Below, in pieces: positions 25,652 through 33,128 of a stretch of 64,000 bases of DNA. Origin of the DNA: Flavobacterium ajazii (lineage in GTDB: Bacteria > Bacteroidota > Bacteroidia > Flavobacteriales > Flavobacteriaceae); contig NZ_JAAEHL010000017.1 in assembly GCF_010614725.1 (NCBI RefSeq), positions 41,343 to 105,342 on the forward strand. The letters are read 5' to 3'. Under the pieces are notes generated by a model. That model worked only from the letters and a program-made list of their open reading frames with translations. It was not told the DNA's origin and ran no database searches. The position numbers and the translations under genes were made by a program. Numbering within the stretch: position 1 is the stretch's first letter; the number at the start of each line of letters is the position of its first letter.

Positions 25652-26352
25652 TATTAAAGATTACACTCGTACATCTGTTGGGCGATTTTGTTTTTCAAAC
25701 CAACAAAATGGTAAATGACATTGAAAACAAAAAATTTGCATCAAAATATTTGTACCTGCATGTACTTATTCATTTAGCTCTAATCCTGCTGATTACGCAG
25801 TTTGAAAAAGGCTATATAATACCCGCAATAACACTGGCTTTTTCACACTTAATAATCGATATAACAACCAAAATATTGATTAAAAATAAAATCAGTAATA
25901 TTAGCAATTTAATAATCGATCAGATGCTTCACGCTATAATGATAGCATTATTTGTCAAATATTTTTATGCCTATACTATAGATTTTAACCAAATTTTCAA
26001 TTTTAAAAATTATCTGTTATTAATTGCATTGGTAAGCATAACGTTTGTATCTGCTATCATTATAAAAAGAATAATGGAAATCTTTAATTATCCTTTACCA
26101 AATAACGGAATCAAAGACGCTGGAAAATACATCGGAATGTTAGAAAGGTTATTCATTTTCATTTTTATAACAGCTTCTTTCTGGGAAGGTGTTGGATTCT
26201 TACTCGCAGCCAAATCAATTTTCAGATTTGGTGACTTAAAAGAAAATAAAGAAATCAGATTAACCGAATATATTTTAATCGGAACATTAATAAGTTTTGG
26301 TTTTGCAATATTTATAGCCAAAATATATCTAAAATTAAAAACTATCACATAA
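25639..26352 (+). CDS. DUF3307 membrane protein, partner of SatD
   Basis: 237 residues with about six hydrophobic segments. The first is amphipathic and carries the family motif LVHLLGDFVFQTNKM (residues 10-24). Others include LHVLIHLALILLITQF, ITLAFSHLIIDITTKILI, and YLLLIALVSITFVSAIII. The His/Asp residues in membrane-embedded positions (LLGDF, FSHLIID, DQMLHA) are conserved in the family and might coordinate metal or be catalytic. The ATG lies inside the last codons of satD, so translation is probably coupled. DUF3307 often sits beside SatD in other genomes, as far as I recall. Confidence 0.88.
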   Translation: MVELILKITLVHLLGDFVFQTNKMVNDIENKKFASKYLYLHVLIHLALILLITQFEKGYIIPAITLAFSHLIIDITTKILIKNKISNISNLIIDQMLHAIMIALFVKYFYAYTIDFNQIFNFKNYLLLIALVSITFVSAIIIKRIMEIFNYPLPNNGIKDAGKYIGMLERLFIFIFITASFWEGVGFLLAAKSIFRFGDLKENKEIRLTEYILIGTLISFGFAIFIAKIYLKLKTIT

Positions 26353-26425
26353 TCTCCGTATTCAGCAATCCGTTCTTCAACATCGAGACATAATACTAGC
26401 TTACAAGAAAACAAAACCAACACAA

Positions 26426-26770
26426 ATGAATAAATTTAACTTTGATAATAAAAAATTTGCCCTTATCCAAAATTCTGATAATGGAGAAGTAAATACAGAA
26501 ACCATTTTTAATTATAAGCAGCAAGACAATCTTGTAACTGCTGAATATTTTGGAGGTACGATAAAATACGGAAAAATTATTGCTGATCTCAAAGATGATC
26601 AATTAAATATGCTTTATCAATGCTTAACAACAGACAATCAATTGAAAGCCGGTAAAGCATTAGCTCAAATTACACTGACCGAAAACGGCAAAATTAAATT
26701 GTCTTTAGATTGGGAGTGGCTGACAAACGGAAATGATAAAGGAAAATCTGAATACATAGAAATTGAATAA
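26426..26770 (+). CDS. Small protein of the family often labelled N-acetylglutamate synthase
   Basis: 114 residues, a beta-rich protein with FALIQNSDNGEVNTETIF, AEYFGGTIKYGKII, and a C-terminal LSLDWEWLTNGNDKGKSEYI. In databases this family is commonly named N-acetylglutamate synthase, but it has no visible GNAT acetyltransferase motif and no arginine genes are nearby. I give no function. Similar small proteins often occur in accessory regions. It is 73 nt after DUF3307. Confidence 0.75.
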   Translation: MNKFNFDNKKFALIQNSDNGEVNTETIFNYKQQDNLVTAEYFGGTIKYGKIIADLKDDQLNMLYQCLTTDNQLKAGKALAQITLTENGKIKLSLDWEWLTNGNDKGKSEYIEIE

Positions 26771-26795
26771 GTAAATTTTAAAGTTTTAAAAACCT

Positions 26796-27389
26796 TTGAC
26801 AAATAAAGATTCATACAATAAAATTATTGACAGCTGGATTACTGCCCGAAACAATGCTATTGTAAACAAACCCATTATAGACTTTGCTGACTATATAAAT
26901 TCTGAAGGAACCATCTTAGACATTGGATGCGGAACCGGATTGCCAATAGCCAAATATCTTTCTGAACGCAATTTTTCGATAACAGGAATAGATCAATCGG
27001 CTAAAATGATAGAAATGGCCAAATCTGCCGGGATTAAAAACGCTGTCTTTTCTACCTGCGATTTTTTTGATTTTGAATCAGATGAAAAGTTCAACGGAAT
27101 TATAGCCTGGGACTCACTTTTTCATTTTCCAAAAGAGCGACAAAAAGAAATTTACAGCAAAGTATATCATTTATTAGCCCACGGAGGTTATTTCCTTTTT
27201 ACCCACGGAAAAGAAGAAGATGAACATATTGACAGTATGTTTGGTGAACAATTTTATTACAGCTGTCTGTCTAAAGATTTTGTTCTCGGCTTAATGAAAG
27301 AATTTGGTTTTGAAATAGTTTATTCAATCGAAAATTTTGTTGAAGAAAAAGACCAGCGTGATTGGGTTGTACTGGCAAGAAAAAAGTAA
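26796..27389 (+). CDS. Class I SAM-dependent methyltransferase
   Basis: 197 residues. Motif I for S-adenosylmethionine binding is ILDIGCGTGLPIAKYL (about 36-51). This is followed by FSITGIDQSAKMIEMAKSAG (motif II region) and IAWDSLFHFPKERQKEIY (post II/III). The C-terminal part is of the small-molecule methyltransferase type. No ATG fits the N-terminus in frame, so a TTG at 26796 is the likely start; it lies 25 nt after the preceding gene. The substrate cannot be inferred. Confidence 0.88.
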   Translation: MTNKDSYNKIIDSWITARNNAIVNKPIIDFADYINSEGTILDIGCGTGLPIAKYLSERNFSITGIDQSAKMIEMAKSAGIKNAVFSTCDFFDFESDEKFNGIIAWDSLFHFPKERQKEIYSKVYHLLAHGGYFLFTHGKEEDEHIDSMFGEQFYYSCLSKDFVLGLMKEFGFEIVYSIENFVEEKDQRDWVVLARKK

Positions 27390-27598
27390 AAAAAACACTA
27401 CTGCTCTATTCCTGAAGCATAATTAGCTATAATCGTCTATTGAGTAATATTCCTAATAATTTATTAATACCCGTTTTTATTGTCTTCATACCTAAATATT
27501 GAAGCCTCAAGGCATTTTTTCTCTAGTTAGTTTCTTAATTGTTTAGTTTCATTTCTTCAAAAAAGATAATTACAAAAATTAACTAAAGAAACCGAATT

Positions 27599-29035
27599 AT
27601 GAAAACTACAAAAAAGGTATTACTTTTAATCACACTAATCTCATTGTGTGCCTGTAAAAAGGATTCAAAAGGAGAAAAAGATACTTATACGAGTATCAAA
27701 AGTACCGCTTCTTCCGAGTGTTTAGCTCCAGCTAATTGGTTTACGATGGTAAATAACACACGCCAGACTCCTCCTCCAAATGAAGGACCAACAAGCGTAT
27801 TTGCCAACAATGCAACAGTAACTAATTGTGACTTTCATCAATGGTCCTGGCAAAAATTTCTTTGGCTTACCAATGAGGTTAATGGAGTTCCATCGTTTAT
27901 AACTACGCTGATTCAGGTGAATGCAGATGGTCAGAGATTAGATCCAAGTAATGGAATTGTTTTGACAGATACTGCTCAGGCAAGTTCTGCCTCTGATATT
28001 TTAAAAACACCTAATTATCCATCTGGAGTTCCTAAATCTACTACAGTGTATTATTCTATATTTATGGATAAACTGATGTATTCAACAATGCTAAAGTATG
28101 GTCCAATAGCAAAAAATGATCCTTCAAAAGTAAAAGACATAACCTTTCCTGTAGGCTCATTAGAACTTAAAACTTCCTGGATTGATGCGAGTGTTCTAAA
28201 AGATCCTTCTTCTTATTTTATTACTCAGGGAGTAATCAACGGAGTCAAAACCAAAGTGGCCCTTTTGGGTATGCATGTAGTCGGAGTGGTAGAAAATCAT
28301 CCCGAATTTGTATGGGCTACTTTTGAACATGAAAATCTTGCTCCTGCTTATGACTGGTCTAAAGCTACACCAACAACTGATGCGCCTGTAACCAGTTCTG
28401 TAGATTATCCTTTTTTTAATAAAAGCAGCACTGCAACAGTTACGAATATAACTTCAAAAAACGGAATTTATACAGATGTCTTTTCTGTTTATAAATATGG
28501 GGTTCCGGTAGAAAAAGCAATGAAAGGCTCTCATAATGTTCAGCTTTATATGAAAACGAGTCAAAATGGATCGCAGAATTTTAATAATATTCGTACCATT
28601 AATGAAAGTGTTAAGAAACAGTTGAAAGGTATTTGGAACAATTATTTTTACAATGGTTCAATATGGATTAATACAGAAGGATACAATGGCACTCCGGCAC
28701 AAGCTGCCTTATTAGACTCGTTAAGTGGTACTCTTTCAGAATCTACACCCGGAAAATTGACAAGAGGTTCCATTGCAGCCTATAATATTACCATGGAAAC
28801 CTATGTTCAGGTAGGATTTGCCCCAAAATCAATACATCAGGTTACAGTCGATAGTCTAGTTAATTGCTTCTCATGTCATAATGCCTCTCACAGATCGAAA
28901 CTTTCTCCCCTTTATATTAGTCATGTTTTTAATGGGTATGTAGGCAGCCTGAAAGGCTTAACCAGAAAGCAAATTAAACAGGAAAGTGTTAAGGAAATTA
29001 TGGACGATTATAATTTGCGCCTAAAATTAAGATAG
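27599..29035 (+). CDS. Lipoprotein with single c-type haem motif
   Basis: 478 residues. A lipobox ends at LISLCACKKD (Cys about 19 or 21), so it is anchored in a membrane. NCDFHQWSWQKFLWLT (around residue 80) is a conserved core element that I recall from other cytochrome-like proteins. Near the C-terminus (about residues 420-428) is NCFSCHNASH, a CxxCH haem-attachment site. The remaining sequence lacks recognisable domains. It could be a periplasmic redox protein, but the haem ligation and function are inferred from the motif only. It closes the segment bracketed by the DUF5995 repeats. Confidence 0.8.
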   Translation: MKTTKKVLLLITLISLCACKKDSKGEKDTYTSIKSTASSECLAPANWFTMVNNTRQTPPPNEGPTSVFANNATVTNCDFHQWSWQKFLWLTNEVNGVPSFITTLIQVNADGQRLDPSNGIVLTDTAQASSASDILKTPNYPSGVPKSTTVYYSIFMDKLMYSTMLKYGPIAKNDPSKVKDITFPVGSLELKTSWIDASVLKDPSSYFITQGVINGVKTKVALLGMHVVGVVENHPEFVWATFEHENLAPAYDWSKATPTTDAPVTSSVDYPFFNKSSTATVTNITSKNGIYTDVFSVYKYGVPVEKAMKGSHNVQLYMKTSQNGSQNFNNIRTINESVKKQLKGIWNNYFYNGSIWINTEGYNGTPAQAALLDSLSGTLSESTPGKLTRGSIAAYNITMETYVQVGFAPKSIHQVTVDSLVNCFSCHNASHRSKLSPLYISHVFNGYVGSLKGLTRKQIKQESVKEIMDDYNLRLKLR

Positions 29036-29078
29036 CAAGTCTCTTTATCTTTTAGTCTAAGGCAAAAATTATACATAC

Positions 29079-29110
29079 AAAAAACCACAAGCTTCTGCTT
29101 GTGGTTTTTT
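29079..29110 (+). terminator. Intrinsic terminator after the haem lipoprotein
   Basis: A perfect 14-bp stem, AAAAAACCACAAGC (29079-29092) with GCTTGTGGTTTTTT (29097-29110), and a TTCT loop. It lies between converging genes and has A/T runs at both ends, so it can serve both strands. Confidence 0.9.
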
Positions 29111-29172
29111 ATGCTTTATTTACCACCTAAAAATAGTTAAACAAGTGTTCATTTTTCATGTATCTTTTAAAA

Positions 29173-29964
29173 CTAAATAGCAACACATTCAGCCTTTTTT
29201 TGTTCGACGATCTGCAAATCAATTATTTTTTGAGCAACATCTCCTTTTTCAAACAGGCGAATAAATTTGAAAACGGCACTCACAAAATATCCCGGGTTTG
29301 AGACCAAGCGTGCAATTTTAGTAATTTTTTCATCTCGCTCCTGTATACATGCTTCTCTTCCTTCTTCTGACACTAAAACAAATTCATTGGCAAATTTCCA
29401 TGCACCATCTCTGGCAGTTTTCATACTAAAATCAATAAAGAAATTATCTATTTTACCTGTCAATTTTAATATAAAGGTAAGTGTTGGCCAAATTTTGATC
29501 AGGCATTTTTCAACATGCCCTACGAGATTGCTGAGAATAACATTTATTTGGTCAAAATCAGATTTTAAATCTTCAATATCTTCTATTGTACTGACTTCAG
29601 CTGAGGCTATGCCTAAATCCAGGTTCACATGTGCATTGATTCCGAGCAATAAATGCTGAAGCACTATTGGCCAAAAAGTTTCTGCCTGCTGAAAAGAAAA
29701 TTCCCAACATGAAGATGCTTTTTCCTTAGCCTTATATTGGTAATACGCTTTCAAATACCTATTCGCAAAAATGACATCCAGTTTTTCCATTCGTTCCCCA
29801 TTCTGAAAAGAACCATTTTGAATTCCTTCTTTTACTTTTATTGTAACTTCACGATAAAGAGCCGTAAACAAACCTATAGCGCTTTGTTCAAGTTTAGCAG
29901 TTTCTATTATTTCATCCAATAACTGAATGACCTCGTCTATAGTAGCAGCTTGTTTTATATTCAT
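29173..29964 (-). CDS. DUF5995 family protein
   Basis: 263 residues, soluble, helical. Family landmarks are RMEKLDVIFANRYLKAYYQY, FWPIVLQHLLLGINAHVNLD, and LGIASAEVS. The His/Asn-rich LQHLLLGINAHVNLDLG motif resembles a metal-binding active site (my inference; the activity of the family is not known). A fragment of a close paralogue lies at 24568-24780 in the same orientation. The gene is convergent with the haem lipoprotein gene. Confidence 0.85.
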   Translation of the reverse strand: MNIKQAATIDEVIQLLDEIIETAKLEQSAIGLFTALYREVTIKVKEGIQNGSFQNGERMEKLDVIFANRYLKAYYQYKAKEKASSCWEFSFQQAETFWPIVLQHLLLGINAHVNLDLGIASAEVSTIEDIEDLKSDFDQINVILSNLVGHVEKCLIKIWPTLTFILKLTGKIDNFFIDFSMKTARDGAWKFANEFVLVSEEGREACIQERDEKITKIARLVSNPGYFVSAVFKFIRLFEKGDVAQKIIDLQIVEQKKAECVAI

Positions 29965-30147
29965 TTATAGTTGATTATAGTTAAAATTAACAAGAACGAA
30001 TATAATTATTTTAATCTTTCAACAAACTATTTTCAAAGAATTATCCTGTTATTTTATTTTTCATTGATTCTCAGCAAACCTCCCCCTATTTTACTCATTC
30101 TTAAAAAATACTCCTTTTGGCGTATTTTTTAAAATATGTGGATTATC

Positions 30148-30155
30148 TAATTTTG
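30148..30155 (+). promoter_or_regulatory. Predicted -7 box for the T9SS-type protein gene
   Basis: TAATTTTG matches TAnnTTTG, 32 nt before the ATG at 30188. A small hairpin (AAAAAATAC 30103-30111 with GTATTTTTT 30122-30130) lies just upstream. Confidence 0.4.
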
Positions 30156-30187
30156 AAGTTAATTTTAACTTTAAAAGCCTTTTATTT

Positions 30188-31306
30188 ATGATAAAAAAAT
30201 TACTCTTTACTCTTTTTAGTTTTGCGATTTTTTCAATTTCTTATTCGCAACAAGAAGCTACAGATTACATTTCTGGTCTAAGTGAACCCTCTGCAATTAT
30301 TAACAAAGGAAATATACTCTATGCACAGGGACCTAAAAATCTATACGAAATAAATACTGCTTCTGGCTCTCCTACTGCAAATGTAATTTATACAGCTGCG
30401 GCAAACTTTTACATGACCAACCTTACCATTAGCGGTAATATTATTTATATCGCAGAAGAAAATTATGATGAAGTTGCTAATGTATCTTTTGGATGCAGGA
30501 TCATATCTATTGATACTAACAATCCAGGTGCAGGTATTACTGTAATTTACTCTACTCCACAATATGTCTCATCATTGGCGATTACCGGATCTACGATTTA
30601 TTTCACAGCAGAAACGGCTCCGGATGCGAATGATAATTTTACACTGCAGGTTCAAAAGATAGATCTTTTAAATCCAGTAGCCACAATTGTAAAAAATAGC
30701 GTAACTACAGATAACGATGCAAATGATTTGGCTATCTATGAAAATCATGTGTATATATCTGTTGGCGGCAAAGGGAAAATATATGTTTTTGATATCGCAG
30801 ACCCTACAAATTTAGGGGATGACGATTTTAGTTTTAATAAAGGTATTTTTTTTAGTAACCAAAGGTTATTTATTACAGAGGGCAATTTAATCACAATGAT
30901 GACAGCTAATTCCTCTAACAGAACCACAGTTGCCCAAAATACAACTTACAAGGACAACAATAACGGAACACCTTTTAATGCAAACTTTAGAGATGTGGTT
31001 TTGATTGGTGACAAGCTATACATGACCTTATTAAATCAGGGAAAAGTAGTTACCGTGCAGGATGCCACTTTATCTAACAAAGAATTCAATCAGGATTTAA
31101 AAGCTGTTTCAGTTTACAATTCAAAAACTGAACTTATTGTTTCGGGATTAGAAAACAATCATCAGGCTGACATCTATAATTTATCAGGACAACTATTAGC
31201 TACAAAACAAGTTTCTGCAAACGATAACTCAATTGACATAAGTTCATACAGCCATGGTGCTTATATAATTAAATTAGGCACTAAATCATTTAAATTTATT
31301 AAATAG
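30188..31306 (+). CDS. Secreted protein with T9SS type A C-terminal sorting domain
   Basis: 372 residues. A signal peptide (LLFTLFSFAIFSISYSQ) is followed by a beta-propeller-like body of repeated segments (ITGSTIYFTAE, ISGNIIYIAEE, LYEINTASG) typical of surface-exposed or secreted beta-sheet proteins. The final 70 residues (AVSVYNSKTELIVSGLE, ADIYNLSGQLL, ISSYSHGAYIIKLGTKSFKF) fit the type A sorting domain of type IX secretion cargo. Cargo function is unknown. Confidence 0.88.
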   Translation: MIKKLLFTLFSFAIFSISYSQQEATDYISGLSEPSAIINKGNILYAQGPKNLYEINTASGSPTANVIYTAAANFYMTNLTISGNIIYIAEENYDEVANVSFGCRIISIDTNNPGAGITVIYSTPQYVSSLAITGSTIYFTAETAPDANDNFTLQVQKIDLLNPVATIVKNSVTTDNDANDLAIYENHVYISVGGKGKIYVFDIADPTNLGDDDFSFNKGIFFSNQRLFITEGNLITMMTANSSNRTTVAQNTTYKDNNNGTPFNANFRDVVLIGDKLYMTLLNQGKVVTVQDATLSNKEFNQDLKAVSVYNSKTELIVSGLENNHQADIYNLSGQLLATKQVSANDNSIDISSYSHGAYIIKLGTKSFKFIK

Positions 31307-31335
31307 TCTAAAGTAAAATACCAATTTCCACTTAT

Positions 31336-31373
31336 TACAAAAGCTGCAAGAAAATATTTTTGCAGCTTTTGTA
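31336..31373 (+). terminator. Hairpin after the T9SS cargo gene
   Basis: TACAAAAGCTGCA (31336-31348) pairs exactly with TGCAGCTTTTGTA (31361-31373); the loop is AT-rich. The T-run behind it is weak. Confidence 0.6.
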
Positions 31374-31481
31374 TTTATAAAGAAAAAATCAATCTTTGCA
31401 AGCAGGATTACATCAGACAACATAAACTGATTAAACACACTCCTCATAAAGACTTTATACAATTTAAAGACTCACTACAAA

Positions 31482-32322
31482 ATGGACATTCAACATATAC
31501 CAAACGATTTAAATATTGATACAAAAAGTGAGGTTCAGATTTTCGACTATCAGGTATACAGCTCCTCAGTCAGGAATAAGGTCATGCTGAATAAGAATAC
31601 TTTTAGCTTTTTACTCGAAGGCATAAAAGAAGTTTTTACACAGGAGAAAGCAACAACAATCAACAATGACGCATTTTTGTTGATCAAATCCGGGAATTGT
31701 TTAATGACTGAAAATCTTTCTGAAACCAACAGTTATCGAAGCATATTGCTGTTTTTTGATAATAATATGTTACTTAACTTTTTGCAAAAGAACAATCTTT
31801 TGATAGCTGATAATTCAAATTTTAAGTCTTTTTGAAATATTTGAATATGATGATTATATTCAGCACTTCGTAAACAGTTTGATTAAAATAAAAGAATATT
31901 CCGCTTCACTTCAGAAAAGTTTATTACAAACAAAACTGGAGGAAATACTAACCTATCTCGTTCATAAAAAAGGGACTCAGTTTTTAAATAATATTCTTAC
32001 TCAGCAGAACAGTCAGATAAAACATTTTACAGATGTAATTGAAAGCAATAAACTGAACAATCTAACCGTGCAGGAACTTTCTTTTTTATGCAACATGAGC
32101 ATTTCTACTTTCAAAAGAAATTTTGAGAACCATTACCAGACAAGCCCTATAAAATGGTTTCAGGAAAAAAGACTGGAATATTCGGCTTATCTGCTGACTA
32201 ATAAGAAGAAACGTCCTGTTGATATTTATTTTGAAGTAGGCTTCGAAAGTTTATCCAGTTTCACTCAGGCTTTTAAAGTAAAATACAACATTACCCCAAA
32301 ACAATTTCAACTGTCAAAATGA
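31482..32322 (+). pseudogene. AraC-family regulator split by a +1 frameshift
   Basis: The first frame (31482-31835) gives 117 residues of an AraC N-terminal sensor domain and stops at TGA 31833-31835. The second frame (shifted by one base) continues directly, with FEIFEYDDYIQHFV and two HTH motifs (LTVQELSFLCNMSISTFKRN; FEVGFESLSSFTQAF) to 32322, giving an intact protein of about 279 residues if one T were missing from the run at 31829-31833. Either a recent single-base mutation or a homopolymer sequencing error explains it. The site TTT TGA could also allow slippage as the prfB frameshift does, but I see no supporting Shine-Dalgarno element. Confidence 0.85.
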
Positions 32323-32414
32323 ACTTTTAGAAACACTTTTAGAACTTTTTAGAATAACCCGAAAGCTTTCCTGCAAACTACCTTTACAGTCTATAAATCT
32401 TAAATAAATAAAAA

Positions 32415-32975
32415 ATGAAAAAGATTAATTTACTGATAATGGTTTTCTTCTTATTTACATCAGGAACAATTATTGCCCAAAAAACATTTACGCTAAGCAG
32501 TAAAGATTTAGGCGGACAGGCTACAAAAACAGAAGAATTCGGAGGTTTTGGCTGTACGGGTAAAAACCAGTCTCCACAGCTATCATGGGCTAATGCGCCG
32601 GAAGGTACAAAAAGTTTTGCCGTTACAATGTATGATCCTGATGCGCCAACCGGCAGCGGTTGGTGGCATTGGGTCGTATTTGATATTCCGGCTACCAGCA
32701 ATGAATTGGTTACAAACGCAGGGAATTTATCATTAAATCTAACACCAAAAGGAACTATTCAAAGTGTTACAAATTATGGTGTGGCAGGATATGGCGGGCC
32801 ATGTCCTCCTGAAAATCACGGATCGCATCAGTATATCATTACCGTTTATGCTTTAAAAACTGCAAAATTAGGCACAGATGCCAATACAAATCCTGCAGTT
32901 GTCGGTTATAATTTATGGATGAATACTATTGCAAAAGCAAGTATTGTAACCTATTACCGAAGAGAAAAAAAATAA
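32415..32975 (+). CDS. PEBP/YbhB-YbcL family protein, exported
   Basis: 186 residues. A signal peptide (LLIMVFFLFTSGTIIAQ) precedes a phosphatidylethanolamine-binding (Raf kinase inhibitor-like) domain: NQSPQLSWANAPEGTKSFAV, TMYDPDAPTGSGWWHWVVFD, and YGGPCPPENHGSHQYIITVY are the family motifs with ligand-pocket Asp and His. Bacterial members have no firm function. It is probably periplasmic. It follows the broken AraC regulator by 92 nt. Confidence 0.95.
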   Translation: MKKINLLIMVFFLFTSGTIIAQKTFTLSSKDLGGQATKTEEFGGFGCTGKNQSPQLSWANAPEGTKSFAVTMYDPDAPTGSGWWHWVVFDIPATSNELVTNAGNLSLNLTPKGTIQSVTNYGVAGYGGPCPPENHGSHQYIITVYALKTAKLGTDANTNPAVVGYNLWMNTIAKASIVTYYRREKK

Positions 32976-32999
32976 ATCAATCCGAGAAACATCACCAAT

Positions 33000-33030
33000 A
33001 AAGCCCTTCGTTCAACAACTGAAGGGCTTT
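33000..33030 (+). terminator. Hairpin after the PEBP gene
   Basis: AAAGCCCTTC (33000-33009) pairs with GAAGGGCTTT (33021-33030). The T-run is short, so termination may be weak. Confidence 0.6.
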
Positions 33031-33128
33031 GTTGATACTGAATAATACTGTAAGTCGTTTTAGCCTTAACAAAATTTCAATACCAATTTCTAAATTCCTA
33101 ATTTCGCTTTCAAATAAGAAAGAAGAAA

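Noticed and set aside
26426..26770. Calling this gene N-acetylglutamate synthase by function
   Set aside because: No acetyltransferase motif and no arginine pathway neighbours; the family name appears to be inherited annotation.
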